The notes under the pieces were generated by a model that did not search any database, was not told the origin of the DNA, and worked only from the letters and a program-made list of their open reading frames with translations. Positions 18,078-27,939 of a DNA stretch of 64,000 nt are shown here, one piece after another (position 1 is the first letter of the stretch; the number at the start of each line of letters is the position of its first letter). This stretch comes from CAYWWY01 sp964462525 (lineage in GTDB: Bacteria > Thermotogota > Thermotogae > MWEM01): positions 1-64,000 of the forward strand of contig CAYWWY010000007.1 in the NCBI GenBank assembly GCA_964462525.1, written 5' to 3'. Position numbers and translations under genes: made by a program.

Positions 18078-19259
18078 GTGAGCATGATGAGGATGAAATT
18101 GCGTTGGTGGAACCATCTGGGCACTATTGTTCGGAAAGACCTTAAGGTGCTCCGAGGAGATTCGCCCATTTTTGTGATCTTATTGATCCTATTCCCATTG
18201 GCTTTGAGCTTTTTCTATAGCCTCATGTACCAAAATATCATGGATCAGAACATCGAACTCAAGGGTCTGACCCTATACATCTCCATTGATCAAGAAAAAC
18301 CCAGTTCCCACTTGTCCATGGAAGCGTGGGCTCAGATGGTGGGGTATGGTTCCTTTCCATTCTTGGAGGTCGTTCCGCTTTCAGCACCAGAAGGACTTGA
18401 AGACCTTTTGAAAGAAGAGAATCGGGTTGGTTTGGTGGTTTCTGGCGAACAGCTCCGATGGGTAAATCATGGGAATGATACATTAGAAAAAGAAATGGTG
18501 CTTCGATATTTATCGGAAGCGGTACGGGAGGCCAACCTATCGATAATGCTCCAAAGCCAAATCGCTTCTTTATCTGGACCGGAGCACACCGAACTGTATA
18601 ACGCTTATATAAAGCATTCTCAGGAAATCGACCAAACCTCGTTTGTACAAGAACTACCTCAGATGGAGATTCGGGCGTTATCATCCAGGGAATACTTTAT
18701 GATCTCCGTATTCGTGTCCTTCAGCCTTTTTTTCTCGACCGGGATTGTATTGCAACGGGAGAAAAAACTAGTTCGCCGGGCTTTTGCCACGGGTTTGTCA
18801 AAGAGGATTCTGTTTTCCGGCAATGCTCTTACCACCTTCAGCCTCGGCTTTCTGATGATGAGCGCCTATTTTCTTTTGACATTTTACGGAATATTACAGC
18901 TGAAGGTACCGTTGTTTCCCCTTCTACTGGTGGTGGCTATGCAAGCTACGATGATCACAGGATTCCATTCGATGCTGATGGGTTTGTGCAAAACCGACAA
19001 ATCCAGCACCCTAATCAGTGTCTTCGTTCTGATGATCTTCCTTTTATTGGGCGGAGGCAACTTTCCAGCCGATACATTTCCGGCTGGTGAAACCTTGGCA
19101 AATGTGATCCCCAACTACAATGTATCCAAGCTGTATGAAGCTTTGATCTTGGAAATTCCTCTGATGAATCTGCTGGGAAGATTTGGCTTAGTCTTATCAG
19201 TATCAGCTGTGATGGGTATGATCGGATGGTTTGCGTTTATGAAGAAAGAGGAGGATTGA
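18078..19259 (+). CDS. ABC-2 type permease subunit 1
   Basis: 393 residues: one N-terminal membrane helix (about 25-50), a large extracytoplasmic domain to about residue 205, then five or six helices. This is the ABC-2 family plan of exporter permeases. The start may instead be the nearby internal ATG (MRMKLRW). It overlaps the next gene by one base (TGATG), so the three proteins form one complex. Confidence 0.87.
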   Translation: MSMMRMKLRWWNHLGTIVRKDLKVLRGDSPIFVILLILFPLALSFFYSLMYQNIMDQNIELKGLTLYISIDQEKPSSHLSMEAWAQMVGYGSFPFLEVVPLSAPEGLEDLLKEENRVGLVVSGEQLRWVNHGNDTLEKEMVLRYLSEAVREANLSIMLQSQIASLSGPEHTELYNAYIKHSQEIDQTSFVQELPQMEIRALSSREYFMISVFVSFSLFFSTGIVLQREKKLVRRAFATGLSKRILFSGNALTTFSLGFLMMSAYFLLTFYGILQLKVPLFPLLLVVAMQATMITGFHSMLMGLCKTDKSSTLISVFVLMIFLLLGGGNFPADTFPAGETLANVIPNYNVSKLYEALILEIPLMNLLGRFGLVLSVSAVMGMIGWFAFMKKEED

Positions 19260-20374
19260 TGATGATGAATGTTTCATTAATTGTTGCGAATATTCGAAGG
19301 ATGGGAAAAGACTGGAAGCTTTTGCTGGGCGTTTTTTCCTTGCCGCTCTTGGCGATTCTGGCCATCACCATACTCACCAACTCATCGGCCGGGATCCAAC
19401 AGATTTCGATGGGTATTGTCGATAAGGACGGTAGTCCCTTTGCTCACCGGTTTATTGAAGAAATGAAACAAGACTCTTATCTCGCGATTTCGATCTACGA
19501 TGAGGCAAGCGCCCAAGAAAAATTCATCGCTCGGAAGACCCCGGTCATTCTGACCATTCCCGAGGAGTTTTTCGCTCGGGCCATTGCGGGGGAAGCTGTC
19601 CAGATGGGTTTGATGAGAATGGAGACCGTTCCGGCAGAATCGGTGATCGAACGAGCCCAACAGATTGTCCGAAGCCTTCTTCGCGAAGAGGTGTTGGCAG
19701 TGTTTAGTGATAACAGCCGATCCGAAGATCTGGCCTCCTCCGTGATCACCCTTGAAGTAGAACGAATGGATCGACCCCCCAACCGCTTTTTGGTTATCAG
19801 CCTGATCATCACTTTTATGATGGTTTCGGTGATTTTCATGTCCCATGAACTGATTGATCTACGGAGGAAGCGGCTCTTTTTCCGAATGTACGCCACGCCG
19901 CACAAACCGAGACAACTTACGGGATCTTTGATGGGGACTGTCTATATTCTGCTGGCAATCCAGACGATCGGTTTGTTCGTGGTTGGATCCATATTTATGG
20001 GGGGGCCTTTGGTAGAACACAACTTAGCAGGCACCGTTGTGCTGATGGCTTGCTTTATTCTGTTAACACTGAGTTTGGGCGTGATCATCGCTCGAGTCTG
20101 CAAAACTCCCAGCATGTTGGGTGTGTGGGCCAACCTGATCATTCTCCCCACGGGGATGATCAGCGGGATTTTCGTTCCCCAAGAATATCTACCGGATTTC
20201 TTGAACAATATCTCTTTTCTCGCTCCCCAACACTGGGTCATGACCGGACTCCAGAAAATGAACGCCGGAGAACCCTTTGTATCGATCCTGCCCAACGTGT
20301 TGGTTTTGCTGCTTTTTTCCGCTTGCTTGTTCAGTTTTGGGATCTTCCGGTTCGACCGTTTGGTCAAGGCATAA
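19259..20374 (+). CDS. ABC-2 type permease subunit 2
   Basis: About 372 residues with the same architecture as subunit 1: N-terminal helix, external domain, then a C-terminal membrane block that includes GVWANLIILPTGMISGIFVP. Three consecutive ATGs (19259, 19262, 19265) follow GAGGAGG; the second or third gives the better spacing. It pairs with the preceding permease as a heterodimer. A strong terminator follows. Confidence 0.87.
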   Translation: MMMNVSLIVANIRRMGKDWKLLLGVFSLPLLAILAITILTNSSAGIQQISMGIVDKDGSPFAHRFIEEMKQDSYLAISIYDEASAQEKFIARKTPVILTIPEEFFARAIAGEAVQMGLMRMETVPAESVIERAQQIVRSLLREEVLAVFSDNSRSEDLASSVITLEVERMDRPPNRFLVISLIITFMMVSVIFMSHELIDLRRKRLFFRMYATPHKPRQLTGSLMGTVYILLAIQTIGLFVVGSIFMGGPLVEHNLAGTVVLMACFILLTLSLGVIIARVCKTPSMLGVWANLIILPTGMISGIFVPQEYLPDFLNNISFLAPQHWVMTGLQKMNAGEPFVSILPNVLVLLLFSACLFSFGIFRFDRLVKA

Positions 20375-20389
20375 CCGAAACAACAACTG

Positions 20390-20428
20390 CCCATCGTTTC
20401 CCGCGAACGGAGAAACGATGGGTTTTTT
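20390..20428 (+). terminator. Rho-independent terminator of the ABC exporter operon
   Basis: CCCATCGTTTC (20390-20400) and GAAACGATGGG (20412-20422) form an 11-bp perfect stem followed by TTTTTT. Confidence 0.9.
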
Positions 20429-20431
20429 CCA

Positions 20432-20671
20432 TTATGACACTCGTTCCACAACAATCGTGCATTTTGTTGCTAAAGCAGCAATCGCTCCGATCGCTGCCCA
20501 GACTGGTAGAAGAATCGCGCCCACTACCCCCAAAGTAAGCGGGATTTCGATTAAGGTTTGCCCTTCTTCATTTTTGATTGTCAGTCTCCGAATATTCCCT
20601 TCATGAACCAATTCCTTAATTTTGGTGATGATCTGGTCTGCTTCAACACGAAACTCTTCCTGTTTACCCAT
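20432..20671 (-). CDS. DUF4342 family small membrane protein
   Basis: 79 residues: a charged helical N-terminal part, NIRRLTIKNEEGQTLIEIPL (beta-rich), then a hydrophobic segment TLGVVGAILLPVWAAIGAIA. This is the DUF4342 pattern, small proteins sometimes fused to a UBA-like domain, function unknown. AAAGGAG lies 11 bases upstream of the ATG. It converges with the ABC operon and shares the intervening terminator region. Confidence 0.78.
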   Translation of the reverse strand: MGKQEEFRVEADQIITKIKELVHEGNIRRLTIKNEEGQTLIEIPLTLGVVGAILLPVWAAIGAIAALATKCTIVVERVS

Positions 20672-21032
20672 CGCTTTGCTCAGCTCCTTTGATTACCTCC
20701 CGGACGGTTTCCTTGATTTCATCCAATCATACAGGATCAACTACCGATATATCGATCGGGATGATCGAGGATTTTCAGAAGAGTTATCGGGTTATTTCTC
20801 CTGAACTCGCAAATCATCCGTATTTCTCCCTAATTTGCGGATATTGTCTTATTTTCATTCATTTACGCCATTTTTGACTCCAGGTCTTTCTTTTTTTCAT
20901 GAAGGCTGGTCATGGTTTACCAATGTGTTATACTATGAAACAGATTCTCCGATCAATGGTATGGAAACCCAGGATGCCAATGTCAAAATGGTCAAAACAT
21001 ATAAAACACCCTTCGGGAAGGAGAATAAAACT

Positions 21033-24000
21033 ATGGATTCGCCTCAAAAAGCAAATGTTCGGAGATTGAAACGAATGCTTGGCGAAGTCGTTCCCTATCT
21101 TGTACATCGGCGAGAGGCAGCTCTTTCATGGCAATGGCGCTCTGAACAGGATCAGGAAAAAAAAGCGTTGGTTGTGGTCCAACCGGGTTTTGAATGGGAT
21201 CGGAACCATTGGCCGGTATGGTTCTCACGCGAACTACTCCTTCCAAGCAGGAACCCGGATGAACGGGTTTGGCTTCGAAGCTGGTTTGGAGGAGAAAGCT
21301 GCGTTTTTGTTGATGGACATGCTTTTGGGGAGATCAATATCCACCACAGGGAATTGGATCTCTCTCCTTTTTGCGATGGGAAAAACCACCGAGTTGATGT
21401 GGAAGTGGTTCCCTATGGGTTATTCGGAACCCCCGAAACTGAGATTCGGTTTACCGAAGCGGCTCTTCTATGGAAAAGGACAAACGTTGTTCGCGCGTTC
21501 AAGACCTTCCAAATTGCGATCGAGCTTTTGGAGAATACGGACAATGAAGAGCTGATGGATCGGCTGACGAATGATTTGGAGCGCGCTTTTCGAGATCTAT
21601 CTATTCTGAGAGGGACGGATGCGTACTTCCAGACTGCGCTCCAAAACCCTTCTCTGGCCCCAGAAGTGACCAGTGTATGGAAGATGCCCGATTTTCCGAA
21701 GGATATCATACCCGAATGGGGGGAAGAAGCACGCGCCTCTTTGGTAAAGTCTGCGAGAAACCTTCGGACAGGACTCGATCGCCTCGCCCAGCGGTTTCCT
21801 TCTCAAGGCTCCCTTTGGACATTTGGCCATGCCCATATCGATTATGCGTGGCTGTGGCCAGTGGAAGAGACCCGACGCAAGATCGTACGAACCTTTGCAA
21901 ATGCCCTCCAGCTTACCGAAAAATATCCGAAATTTATCTTCAGCCAATCTTCAGCGCAGATGTACGAGGACCTTGCACGCATGGACCCCGCGCTGTTTTC
22001 GGACATCCAAAAAAAGGTGGAGCAAGGTCAATGGGAACCCGTTGGGGGAATGTGGGTGGAAAGCGATTGCAATGTTCCTGCGGCTGAATCACTGATTCGG
22101 CAGTTTGTATACGGCCAGGCCTTTTTCGAAAAAGGCTTTGGAAAACGCTCTCGGGTGTGTTGGTTGCCCGATGTTTTCGGGTTTCCTTGGATTCTTCCTC
22201 AAATTCTCAAACAGGCAGGGATCGATCTCTTTGTCACTACGAAAATCAATTGGAATGATACCAACCGGTTTCCTCATGATCTTTGCCTTTGGCGAGGAAT
22301 TGACGGCACTCAAGTCATCTATCATAGCTTTGAAAATCCCAGCCATGGATACAATGGTTTGATGGATATCCATGGATTGACCCAAACATGGGACAACTAT
22401 CATCAAAAAGCTCTCTTCCCGACATCACTGTACTCCTTTGGGTACGGGGATGGTGGTGGAGGACCGACTGATGATATGGTGGAGTCCTTCCTCCAACTAG
22501 ATCAGGCGCCACAGGTTCCAAACCTGTCGTTTCAGAGGATGGAAGACTATCTTCATGCCCTTGAAGAAGAACCAGATCTCCGGGAGAACCTTCCGGAGTG
22601 GGATGGGGAGTTGTATTTGGAGTTACATCGAGGCACGTTGACCTCTCAATCGCGAACGAAACGATTGCACAAGGAGGCGGAATCATGGCTTTGCCTGTGG
22701 GAGCTATTTGCAGTCCACGATCAGAATCATCCGTATCCCCATGATCCGATCGATGCCTGTTGGAAAGACTTGCTGAAGAATGAATTTCACGATATTCTGC
22801 CCGGTTCTTCGATCAAAGAAGTCTATGACCAGGCGAATCAAGAGTTGAACAACATCATCGAACAGGCAAAGAAAGGATCCAAAAAATTGTGGGTGGTTTC
22901 TCCAGGGGAAGAGAAGGGGAGTATCATCAATCCCTCTGCTTGGAACCAAAACGCCTTGTTTTTTTTGACAGGACAACCCCGTGAACTGACCAATGATCAG
23001 GGCGTTCCGATCCTCAAGCAGACGCTGGATAACGGGATGACGATTTATTGCGCAGATCCACCCCTTGAACCGTTCCAATCCCGTTGGTTTTGGGTTTCCA
23101 AACAGCCGGTCCATCTCCCTGATCAGGCGCCCATTCCGAATCAATTCATCTTAGAAAATGATACGTTGCGGGTTGAGGTTATGGAGGACGGTTCGGTACA
23201 GGTGGAACACCTTCCAACGGGGAGAAAGGCTTTTGCTCCCACAGGAAACCAACTCCATATCTATCGAGACGTCCCAAGCTATTGGGACGCATGGGACGTT
23301 GACATGGCCCATGGCGCTTATGCGACCCGCTTGAAGGCTGATCGCATTGAATGGGTTCATACCGGTCCGATTCGGTGGACCATTCGGGTGACCTATGGAT
23401 GGGAACAGACACAGATCATTCAGGATTACCACCTGGATTGCGGATCCGGACGATTGGAGATCGAGACGCATATCAATTGGTGCCATAGGCGGACTTTGCT
23501 CAAAGCCCTCTTTCCAACAACCATTCTTTCGCGTACGGCTCGATATGACCTTTCGGCAGGGTATATCGAAAGACCAACGCATCGGAACACTTCGTGGGAA
23601 GAGGCAAAGTTCACGGTTCCTGCTCATCGATGGGTCGACCTTTCTCAACGAGATTTCGGCGTATCTATCTTGAATGATGGTCTGTACGGCCATCAGGCTC
23701 ATCAATCGACCATCGGATTGACATTGATCAAGTCCGGGGTCTTCCCTGATTTTTTCGCCGATGAAGGACTCCATCATTTTTCTTACGCCATCTATCCCCA
23801 TCAAGGACAGGATTTGCTCCCGACAATCCAACAAGCCCACGCCTTCAACTCTCCATTTTTTCTCCATGAGGGTACTCCCGCCTTTCCTTTTGAGATCCGG
23901 ACCATTTCAGATCCCAATCTGAAGGTATTGGCCATGAAGAAATCAATTGACGGAACGACAGTGGTCCGACTTGCCGAAATGACTGGGGGGAGCGGACAAG

Positions 24001-24146
24001 CGAGCATTGTTTTCTCCCAAGTCTTGTCTAAAGTGTCCAAAACAACGATTCTCGAAGATGAGATCGAAATCCTGGAGCGACAAAACCGCGCTTTCACTGT
24101 TGATTATCGTCCCTTCGAGATTCTTACCCTAAAACTGTGGCAGTAG
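21033..24146 (+). CDS. Glycoside hydrolase family 38 alpha-mannosidase
   Basis: 1037 residues from the ATG at 21033, with GGAAGGAG before it. The zinc-binding and catalytic motifs are present: GHAHIDYAWLWP (about 21823), and the nucleophile region WVESDCNVP (about 22055). Also typical is FGYGDGGGGPT. It hydrolyses alpha-mannosides with retention and is cytoplasmic (no signal peptide). ThuA-like and Gfo/Idh genes follow in the same direction with short gaps, a probable glycan-use operon. The frame is open upstream to 20835 but lacks a ribosome site there. Confidence 0.93.
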   Translation: MDSPQKANVRRLKRMLGEVVPYLVHRREAALSWQWRSEQDQEKKALVVVQPGFEWDRNHWPVWFSRELLLPSRNPDERVWLRSWFGGESCVFVDGHAFGEINIHHRELDLSPFCDGKNHRVDVEVVPYGLFGTPETEIRFTEAALLWKRTNVVRAFKTFQIAIELLENTDNEELMDRLTNDLERAFRDLSILRGTDAYFQTALQNPSLAPEVTSVWKMPDFPKDIIPEWGEEARASLVKSARNLRTGLDRLAQRFPSQGSLWTFGHAHIDYAWLWPVEETRRKIVRTFANALQLTEKYPKFIFSQSSAQMYEDLARMDPALFSDIQKKVEQGQWEPVGGMWVESDCNVPAAESLIRQFVYGQAFFEKGFGKRSRVCWLPDVFGFPWILPQILKQAGIDLFVTTKINWNDTNRFPHDLCLWRGIDGTQVIYHSFENPSHGYNGLMDIHGLTQTWDNYHQKALFPTSLYSFGYGDGGGGPTDDMVESFLQLDQAPQVPNLSFQRMEDYLHALEEEPDLRENLPEWDGELYLELHRGTLTSQSRTKRLHKEAESWLCLWELFAVHDQNHPYPHDPIDACWKDLLKNEFHDILPGSSIKEVYDQANQELNNIIEQAKKGSKKLWVVSPGEEKGSIINPSAWNQNALFFLTGQPRELTNDQGVPILKQTLDNGMTIYCADPPLEPFQSRWFWVSKQPVHLPDQAPIPNQFILENDTLRVEVMEDGSVQVEHLPTGRKAFAPTGNQLHIYRDVPSYWDAWDVDMAHGAYATRLKADRIEWVHTGPIRWTIRVTYGWEQTQIIQDYHLDCGSGRLEIETHINWCHRRTLLKALFPTTILSRTARYDLSAGYIERPTHRNTSWEEAKFTVPAHRWVDLSQRDFGVSILNDGLYGHQAHQSTIGLTLIKSGVFPDFFADEGLHHFSYAIYPHQGQDLLPTIQQAHAFNSPFFLHEGTPAFPFEIRTISDPNLKVLAMKKSIDGTTVVRLAEMTGGSGQASIVFSQVLSKVSKTTILEDEIEILERQNRAFTVDYRPFEILTLKLWQ

Positions 24147-24183
24147 GTAAAAAAAAACTTTCAAAATAAAGCGGGGTGAAGAG

Positions 24184-24849
24184 ATGAACAAAACGGCATT
24201 AATCATTTATGGCGGTTGGGAAGGACACCAACCCCGAGAAATCTCGGAACAATTCAAAGGGTTTTTAGAAGAACTCGGATTTGATTGCGAGATGCATCCG
24301 GACCTAACCGTATTGGAGGACGAAGGTCGGATGATGAACCTCAATTTGCTCGTCCCTATGTGGACGATGGGTGAACTGAGTGGGGTTGCAACCCGTTGTG
24401 TTCTCGAAGCTGTCGAGAAAGGAATGGGGCTTGCCGGTTGTCATGGGGGCATGGGCGATGCCTTTCGGGCAAACACGGATTGGCAGTTCTTGACTGGCGG
24501 CCAATTTGTCAGTCATCCCGGGAATGACGGAACCGACTATCGAGTGAATATCAAACGCGGATCGAGTCCGATCCTCGAAGGAATCCATGATTTTTCCATC
24601 AAAAGCGAACAATATTACATGCATATTGACCCGGCCATTGAGGTGCTTGCTACCACACGTTTCATGGCAGATCCTTCCTTTGGGCCTCATACAACCAACG
24701 GAGAAGTGGATGTGCCCGTCGTATGGACCAAACGGTGGGGCAGAGGAAGGGTTTTTTACAATTCATTGGGCCATAATACAAAAGTATTTGACCAATATGA
24801 ACCTGCGGAGATAATGAAAAGAGGATTCCGCTGGGCAGCAAAGAGGTAA
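24184..24849 (+). CDS. ThuA-like domain protein
   Basis: 221 residues matching the ThuA (trehalose utilisation) glutamine-amidotransferase-like fold: ALIIYGGWEGHQP at the N terminus, GLAGCHGGMGD in the centre and WTKRWGRGRVFYNSLGHN near the end. In ThuA/ThuB pairs these proteins process keto-sugars in disaccharide catabolism. It lies between the mannosidase and an oxidoreductase, with AAGCGGGGTGAAGAG upstream. Catalytic details are not settled for this family. Confidence 0.87.
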   Translation: MNKTALIIYGGWEGHQPREISEQFKGFLEELGFDCEMHPDLTVLEDEGRMMNLNLLVPMWTMGELSGVATRCVLEAVEKGMGLAGCHGGMGDAFRANTDWQFLTGGQFVSHPGNDGTDYRVNIKRGSSPILEGIHDFSIKSEQYYMHIDPAIEVLATTRFMADPSFGPHTTNGEVDVPVVWTKRWGRGRVFYNSLGHNTKVFDQYEPAEIMKRGFRWAAKR

Positions 24850-24862
24850 AGGAGGACGGAAG

Positions 24863-25918
24863 ATGAAGATTGGTGTTGTAGGCTGTGGCAATATCAGTGA
24901 TATCTATCTAAAGAACTTGACTCAGGTCTTTTCAAACACCCAGGTGGTTGGGGTATGTGATCAAGTCGAAGAAAAAGCCCATCAAAAAGCGAGAAAGTAC
25001 GATATCCCTCAAGTGATGACCCTCGACCAAATGCTCAGCAATCCTAAGATCGATGTCGTACTGAATATTACCGTTCCCAAAGCCCATTATGAAATCAACA
25101 GACTGGCATTGGAAGCAGGAAAGCACATCTATTGCGAAAAGCCACTTTGTATAACCAACGCAGAAGCAAAAGAGATCATGGATCTGGCTGCTGAAAAGAA
25201 GCTTCAAGTGGGGTGCGCTCCGGATACGATTCTGGGAGCCGGGATCCAAACCTGCAAAGAATTGATCGAAAGAGGAGAGATCGGTCCGATTATTGGCGCA
25301 ACAGGGTTTATGACCTGCCCGGGGCACGAGTGGTGGCATCCCGACCCGGACTTCTACTACCGAAAAGGGGGAGGGCCGCTTTTGGACATGGGACCGTACT
25401 ATCTAACCGCCTTGGTCTATCTGATCGGAGGCATTTCGCGGGTACAGGGAATGGGTTCCATTCCTCAAGCACAGCGCGTTATCCACTCTGAACCAAAAAA
25501 AGGGCAGATGATCGATGTGGAAACCCCCACGCACATCACTGCGTTGATGGCTTTCGACCAAGGCTGCATCGGAACCATGATTATGAGCTTTGATACTTGG
25601 TACACGCATTTGCCATTCATTGAGCTCTATGGATCCAAAGGCAGCATCTGTGTTCCTGACCCCAATTCCTTTGGAGGCCCTGTATGGATCCGGAAAGCCC
25701 ATGAGAAAAAATGGACTGAAGTGCCCATCAGTAAACCATACAATACCAATTCACGCGGTCTGGGTCTTTCGGAGATGATCGATTCAATCCAGAAAGGGAT
25801 GTTACCCATCTCCAGCGGTGAGATGGCCACTCATGTACTGGAAGTGATGAACGGAATTTTGACGTGCGTGGAAAAAAAGAACGACCACGAAATCCGCACA
25901 GCGATGCCCAAAGCATAA
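24863..25918 (+). CDS. Gfo/Idh/MocA family oxidoreductase
   Basis: 351 residues. The N-terminal Rossmann motif GVVGCGNIS binds NAD(P), and the EKP motif (YCEKPL, about 95) is intact. The C-terminal domain has GGGPLLDMGPYYL, the typical block with the substrate-contacting region. Likely oxidises or reduces a sugar or inositol derivative, and with ThuA resembles the ThuA-ThuB pair. The ribosome site AAAGGAGG lies 8 bases upstream, 13 bases after the ThuA stop. Confidence 0.9.
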   Translation: MKIGVVGCGNISDIYLKNLTQVFSNTQVVGVCDQVEEKAHQKARKYDIPQVMTLDQMLSNPKIDVVLNITVPKAHYEINRLALEAGKHIYCEKPLCITNAEAKEIMDLAAEKKLQVGCAPDTILGAGIQTCKELIERGEIGPIIGATGFMTCPGHEWWHPDPDFYYRKGGGPLLDMGPYYLTALVYLIGGISRVQGMGSIPQAQRVIHSEPKKGQMIDVETPTHITALMAFDQGCIGTMIMSFDTWYTHLPFIELYGSKGSICVPDPNSFGGPVWIRKAHEKKWTEVPISKPYNTNSRGLGLSEMIDSIQKGMLPISSGEMATHVLEVMNGILTCVEKKNDHEIRTAMPKA

Positions 25919-26207
25919 TACTATTCCCTACCGGTATCTTCAATCCAAAAAAGGGACCGCTGTAACAGCGAAAAGCATTTGCTTATGGATCAATCGACAC
26001 GATTGTCCTTTGGATCGATTGGATGATTTGGTAAGTAGGCCGTACATAAGAAAAATATCTTGATCGGAATGTATATGGCTATATAGGCAGGTAGGTTGTA
26101 GGTGGTGCGAATTGATGAACCCCGGTAGGGCATGAGATGATTTTTTAAGAAAGGGTTTTTCTTGACAACCGAACATATCATTATTTTACCATTATTTTAC
26201 GTTTTTC
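25919..26207. other. Intergenic stretch without a recognised gene
   Basis: Holds a short palindrome CGCTGTAACAGCG near 25957 without a T run and no ORF with start signals. Nothing else is supported here. Confidence 0.4.
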
Positions 26208-26216
26208 TGATATAAT
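26208..26216 (+). promoter_or_regulatory. Extended -10 promoter upstream of the secreted protein
   Basis: TGATATAAT, perfect extended -10. The TTGACA at 26162 is too far upstream to pair with it. The predicted leader to 26430 is about 210 bases and contains a 33-codon ORF. Confidence 0.6.
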
Positions 26217-26313
26217 TGAGTATATGCATAGGTTGAAACATAGTTCGCTCCCTTTGAGACATTGAGATTTCTTTCGAACACAAAGGAGCCTCTTCAATAA
26301 TGAGCAGTTGATT

Positions 26314-26415
26314 ATGGAGGTTTTAACAAAGCCCGGCCCGGAATGCGTTTTGAAAGGAGGTGAAGGGACCCGAGGGTTGAGTGAAGACATCCTTACGAAA
26401 ATCAAATGTACTTGA
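26314..26415 (+). CDS. Possible 33-residue peptide in the leader of the secreted protein gene
   Basis: ATG at 26314 opens a 33-codon frame (MEVLTKPGPECVLKGGEGTR, then GLSEDILTKIKCT) ending 14 bases before the next start. It has no convincing ribosome site; a strong AAAGGAGGTG lies inside the ORF (26351 on) without a start at the proper distance. It may be an untranslated leader. Confidence is low. Confidence 0.25.
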   Translation: MEVLTKPGPECVLKGGEGTRGLSEDILTKIKCT

Positions 26416-26429
26416 AAGGGGAGACAAAA

Positions 26430-27881
26430 ATGAGAAAGAGATACTTACAGATTGTTTTTTTGGTATCCGTCGTGTTTTTCATTCCGTTAATCGGAACCAA
26501 TTGCCATGAAGCAGATTTACCAAAGTGGGGACAACTATGTAATTTAGGCGCTTTTATGAATATGTTAGGAAGGGATCATTTAGAACCTGCTGAATTCGAT
26601 TTTCTTGTCGAGTTTTTGGGGCTTCAAGAAGCATTTGGAAAGAGAGACGAAGGTGAGGAAGTTGAATTTGAACAGCAGCCTGAATCAAGACAAAGGATTG
26701 TCGCAGAAAAAACGGATAAAACCCAGGTTTCTTATTTGGTTACAGAAAGAAGTGGTACTCCTCCGGACTACTCATATGATCTGACGAGATATCAAAAGAA
26801 CCAGCAGGGGGTGTTATCTAAGGTTAGTACTCTTGAGCAAGGGGCTACTTCTGTACCAGAATCGAATAGAGGATATGATCCAACTGTTTCTATGGGTCAA
26901 GATTGGTTGTCATATCTCAGTTTTTTCTTTCCCAGTTCCTACATCGTGAATTATTCTAATCCTTCTCTCAATTATTCCGTTCATAAAACAAACCCCGATG
27001 GATCCGTTAAAATGCAACAACCGCAATTCCAAAAAACAAGCTACAATGCAGAATATCTTCAACACAGTTCTCCAAGAGATGAAACACCTGAATGGTATGG
27101 AATCGTTGAGTATGGAATTTCAAGCAGAGAAGCCAAATTTGGGTATATTGATATGAGAGACCTTGAATCGTATGCAGATCCTCGTCCTGGATATGATGGA
27201 GTTCTTGTGCCTGTGTTTTTCACAACAAGTACCCTTGCCGAATGGAAAGAATCGCCTTCGTTGCTTGCCCGGATCGTCTATGATGACCTCAATCTTCGGT
27301 TCCGAATCTATGACCTTTCGCCTCGGGTTACCACAGAAAATCCTGAAATCGCGTTTTTGGGAACGGCAAATGGAATCGGGCCGAATGTTTTGTGGTATCA
27401 GCGGGATGGCGTCGAAGAAGCCGAACAGATTCTGATTCCCGAGGGTGTGGTGGAGTGTTATTATCCAAAATTCGACCGTGAAGGAAAGCGACTGGCATTT
27501 ATCGGTAGGAATTCTGGAAACCAGTTTGCCATTTTCCTGGTTGACAATGTGCGCGAGTCTCTTCAAGCGCATCGGATTGGTGATTGGTATGATGGGTTAG
27601 GCAGAACGGATTATCCTACATGGCCTGCACTGCAAGAATTGCTTTGGCCTGTGGAAAATCGTTCGGTGGTTTTTGTCCAATATTCTACTCCTACTGATTT
27701 TGGCACCGAAGGAAAAACTGACCAAGATTATAAAGATGCATGGGCGTATGATGTCCAGTTGATCGAAATCTTTATCAATGCAAACGGTTCAGTATCCGGG
27801 ATCTATGAGCTTTTTGACAAAGACCCCCCGTCTTTGGTGGATATTTGGAATTTCCCTGTTTCATTAACAACAAGATATTGA
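26430..27881 (+). CDS. Secreted protein of unknown function with TolB/PD40-like repeats
   Basis: 483 residues starting MRKRYLQIVFLVSVVFFIPL, a signal peptide. A cysteine follows (GTNC) but it is a poor lipobox. The middle is low in hydrophobic content; the C-terminal part has YYPKFDREGKRLAFIGRNSG, resembling a PD40 (TolB-like) blade, so a partial beta-propeller is likely. No catalytic motif is visible. AAAGGGGAG lies upstream. I do not recognise the family; a cell-surface or periplasmic role is likely. Confidence 0.72.
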   Translation: MRKRYLQIVFLVSVVFFIPLIGTNCHEADLPKWGQLCNLGAFMNMLGRDHLEPAEFDFLVEFLGLQEAFGKRDEGEEVEFEQQPESRQRIVAEKTDKTQVSYLVTERSGTPPDYSYDLTRYQKNQQGVLSKVSTLEQGATSVPESNRGYDPTVSMGQDWLSYLSFFFPSSYIVNYSNPSLNYSVHKTNPDGSVKMQQPQFQKTSYNAEYLQHSSPRDETPEWYGIVEYGISSREAKFGYIDMRDLESYADPRPGYDGVLVPVFFTTSTLAEWKESPSLLARIVYDDLNLRFRIYDLSPRVTTENPEIAFLGTANGIGPNVLWYQRDGVEEAEQILIPEGVVECYYPKFDREGKRLAFIGRNSGNQFAIFLVDNVRESLQAHRIGDWYDGLGRTDYPTWPALQELLWPVENRSVVFVQYSTPTDFGTEGKTDQDYKDAWAYDVQLIEIFINANGSVSGIYELFDKDPPSLVDIWNFPVSLTTRY

Positions 27882-27939
27882 GAAAGATTCTTAGCGCTCC
27901 AGGTGGATTCTAGAAGATCCCAGGACTGGGCGGCTTTGT

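Noticed and set aside
23151..23867. 238-codon minus-strand ORF within the mannosidase gene
   Set aside because: Antisense shadow of a well-defined GH38 gene.
25951..25966. CGCTGTAACAGCG palindrome as terminator
   Set aside because: Only 6 bp stem with one base between and no T run.
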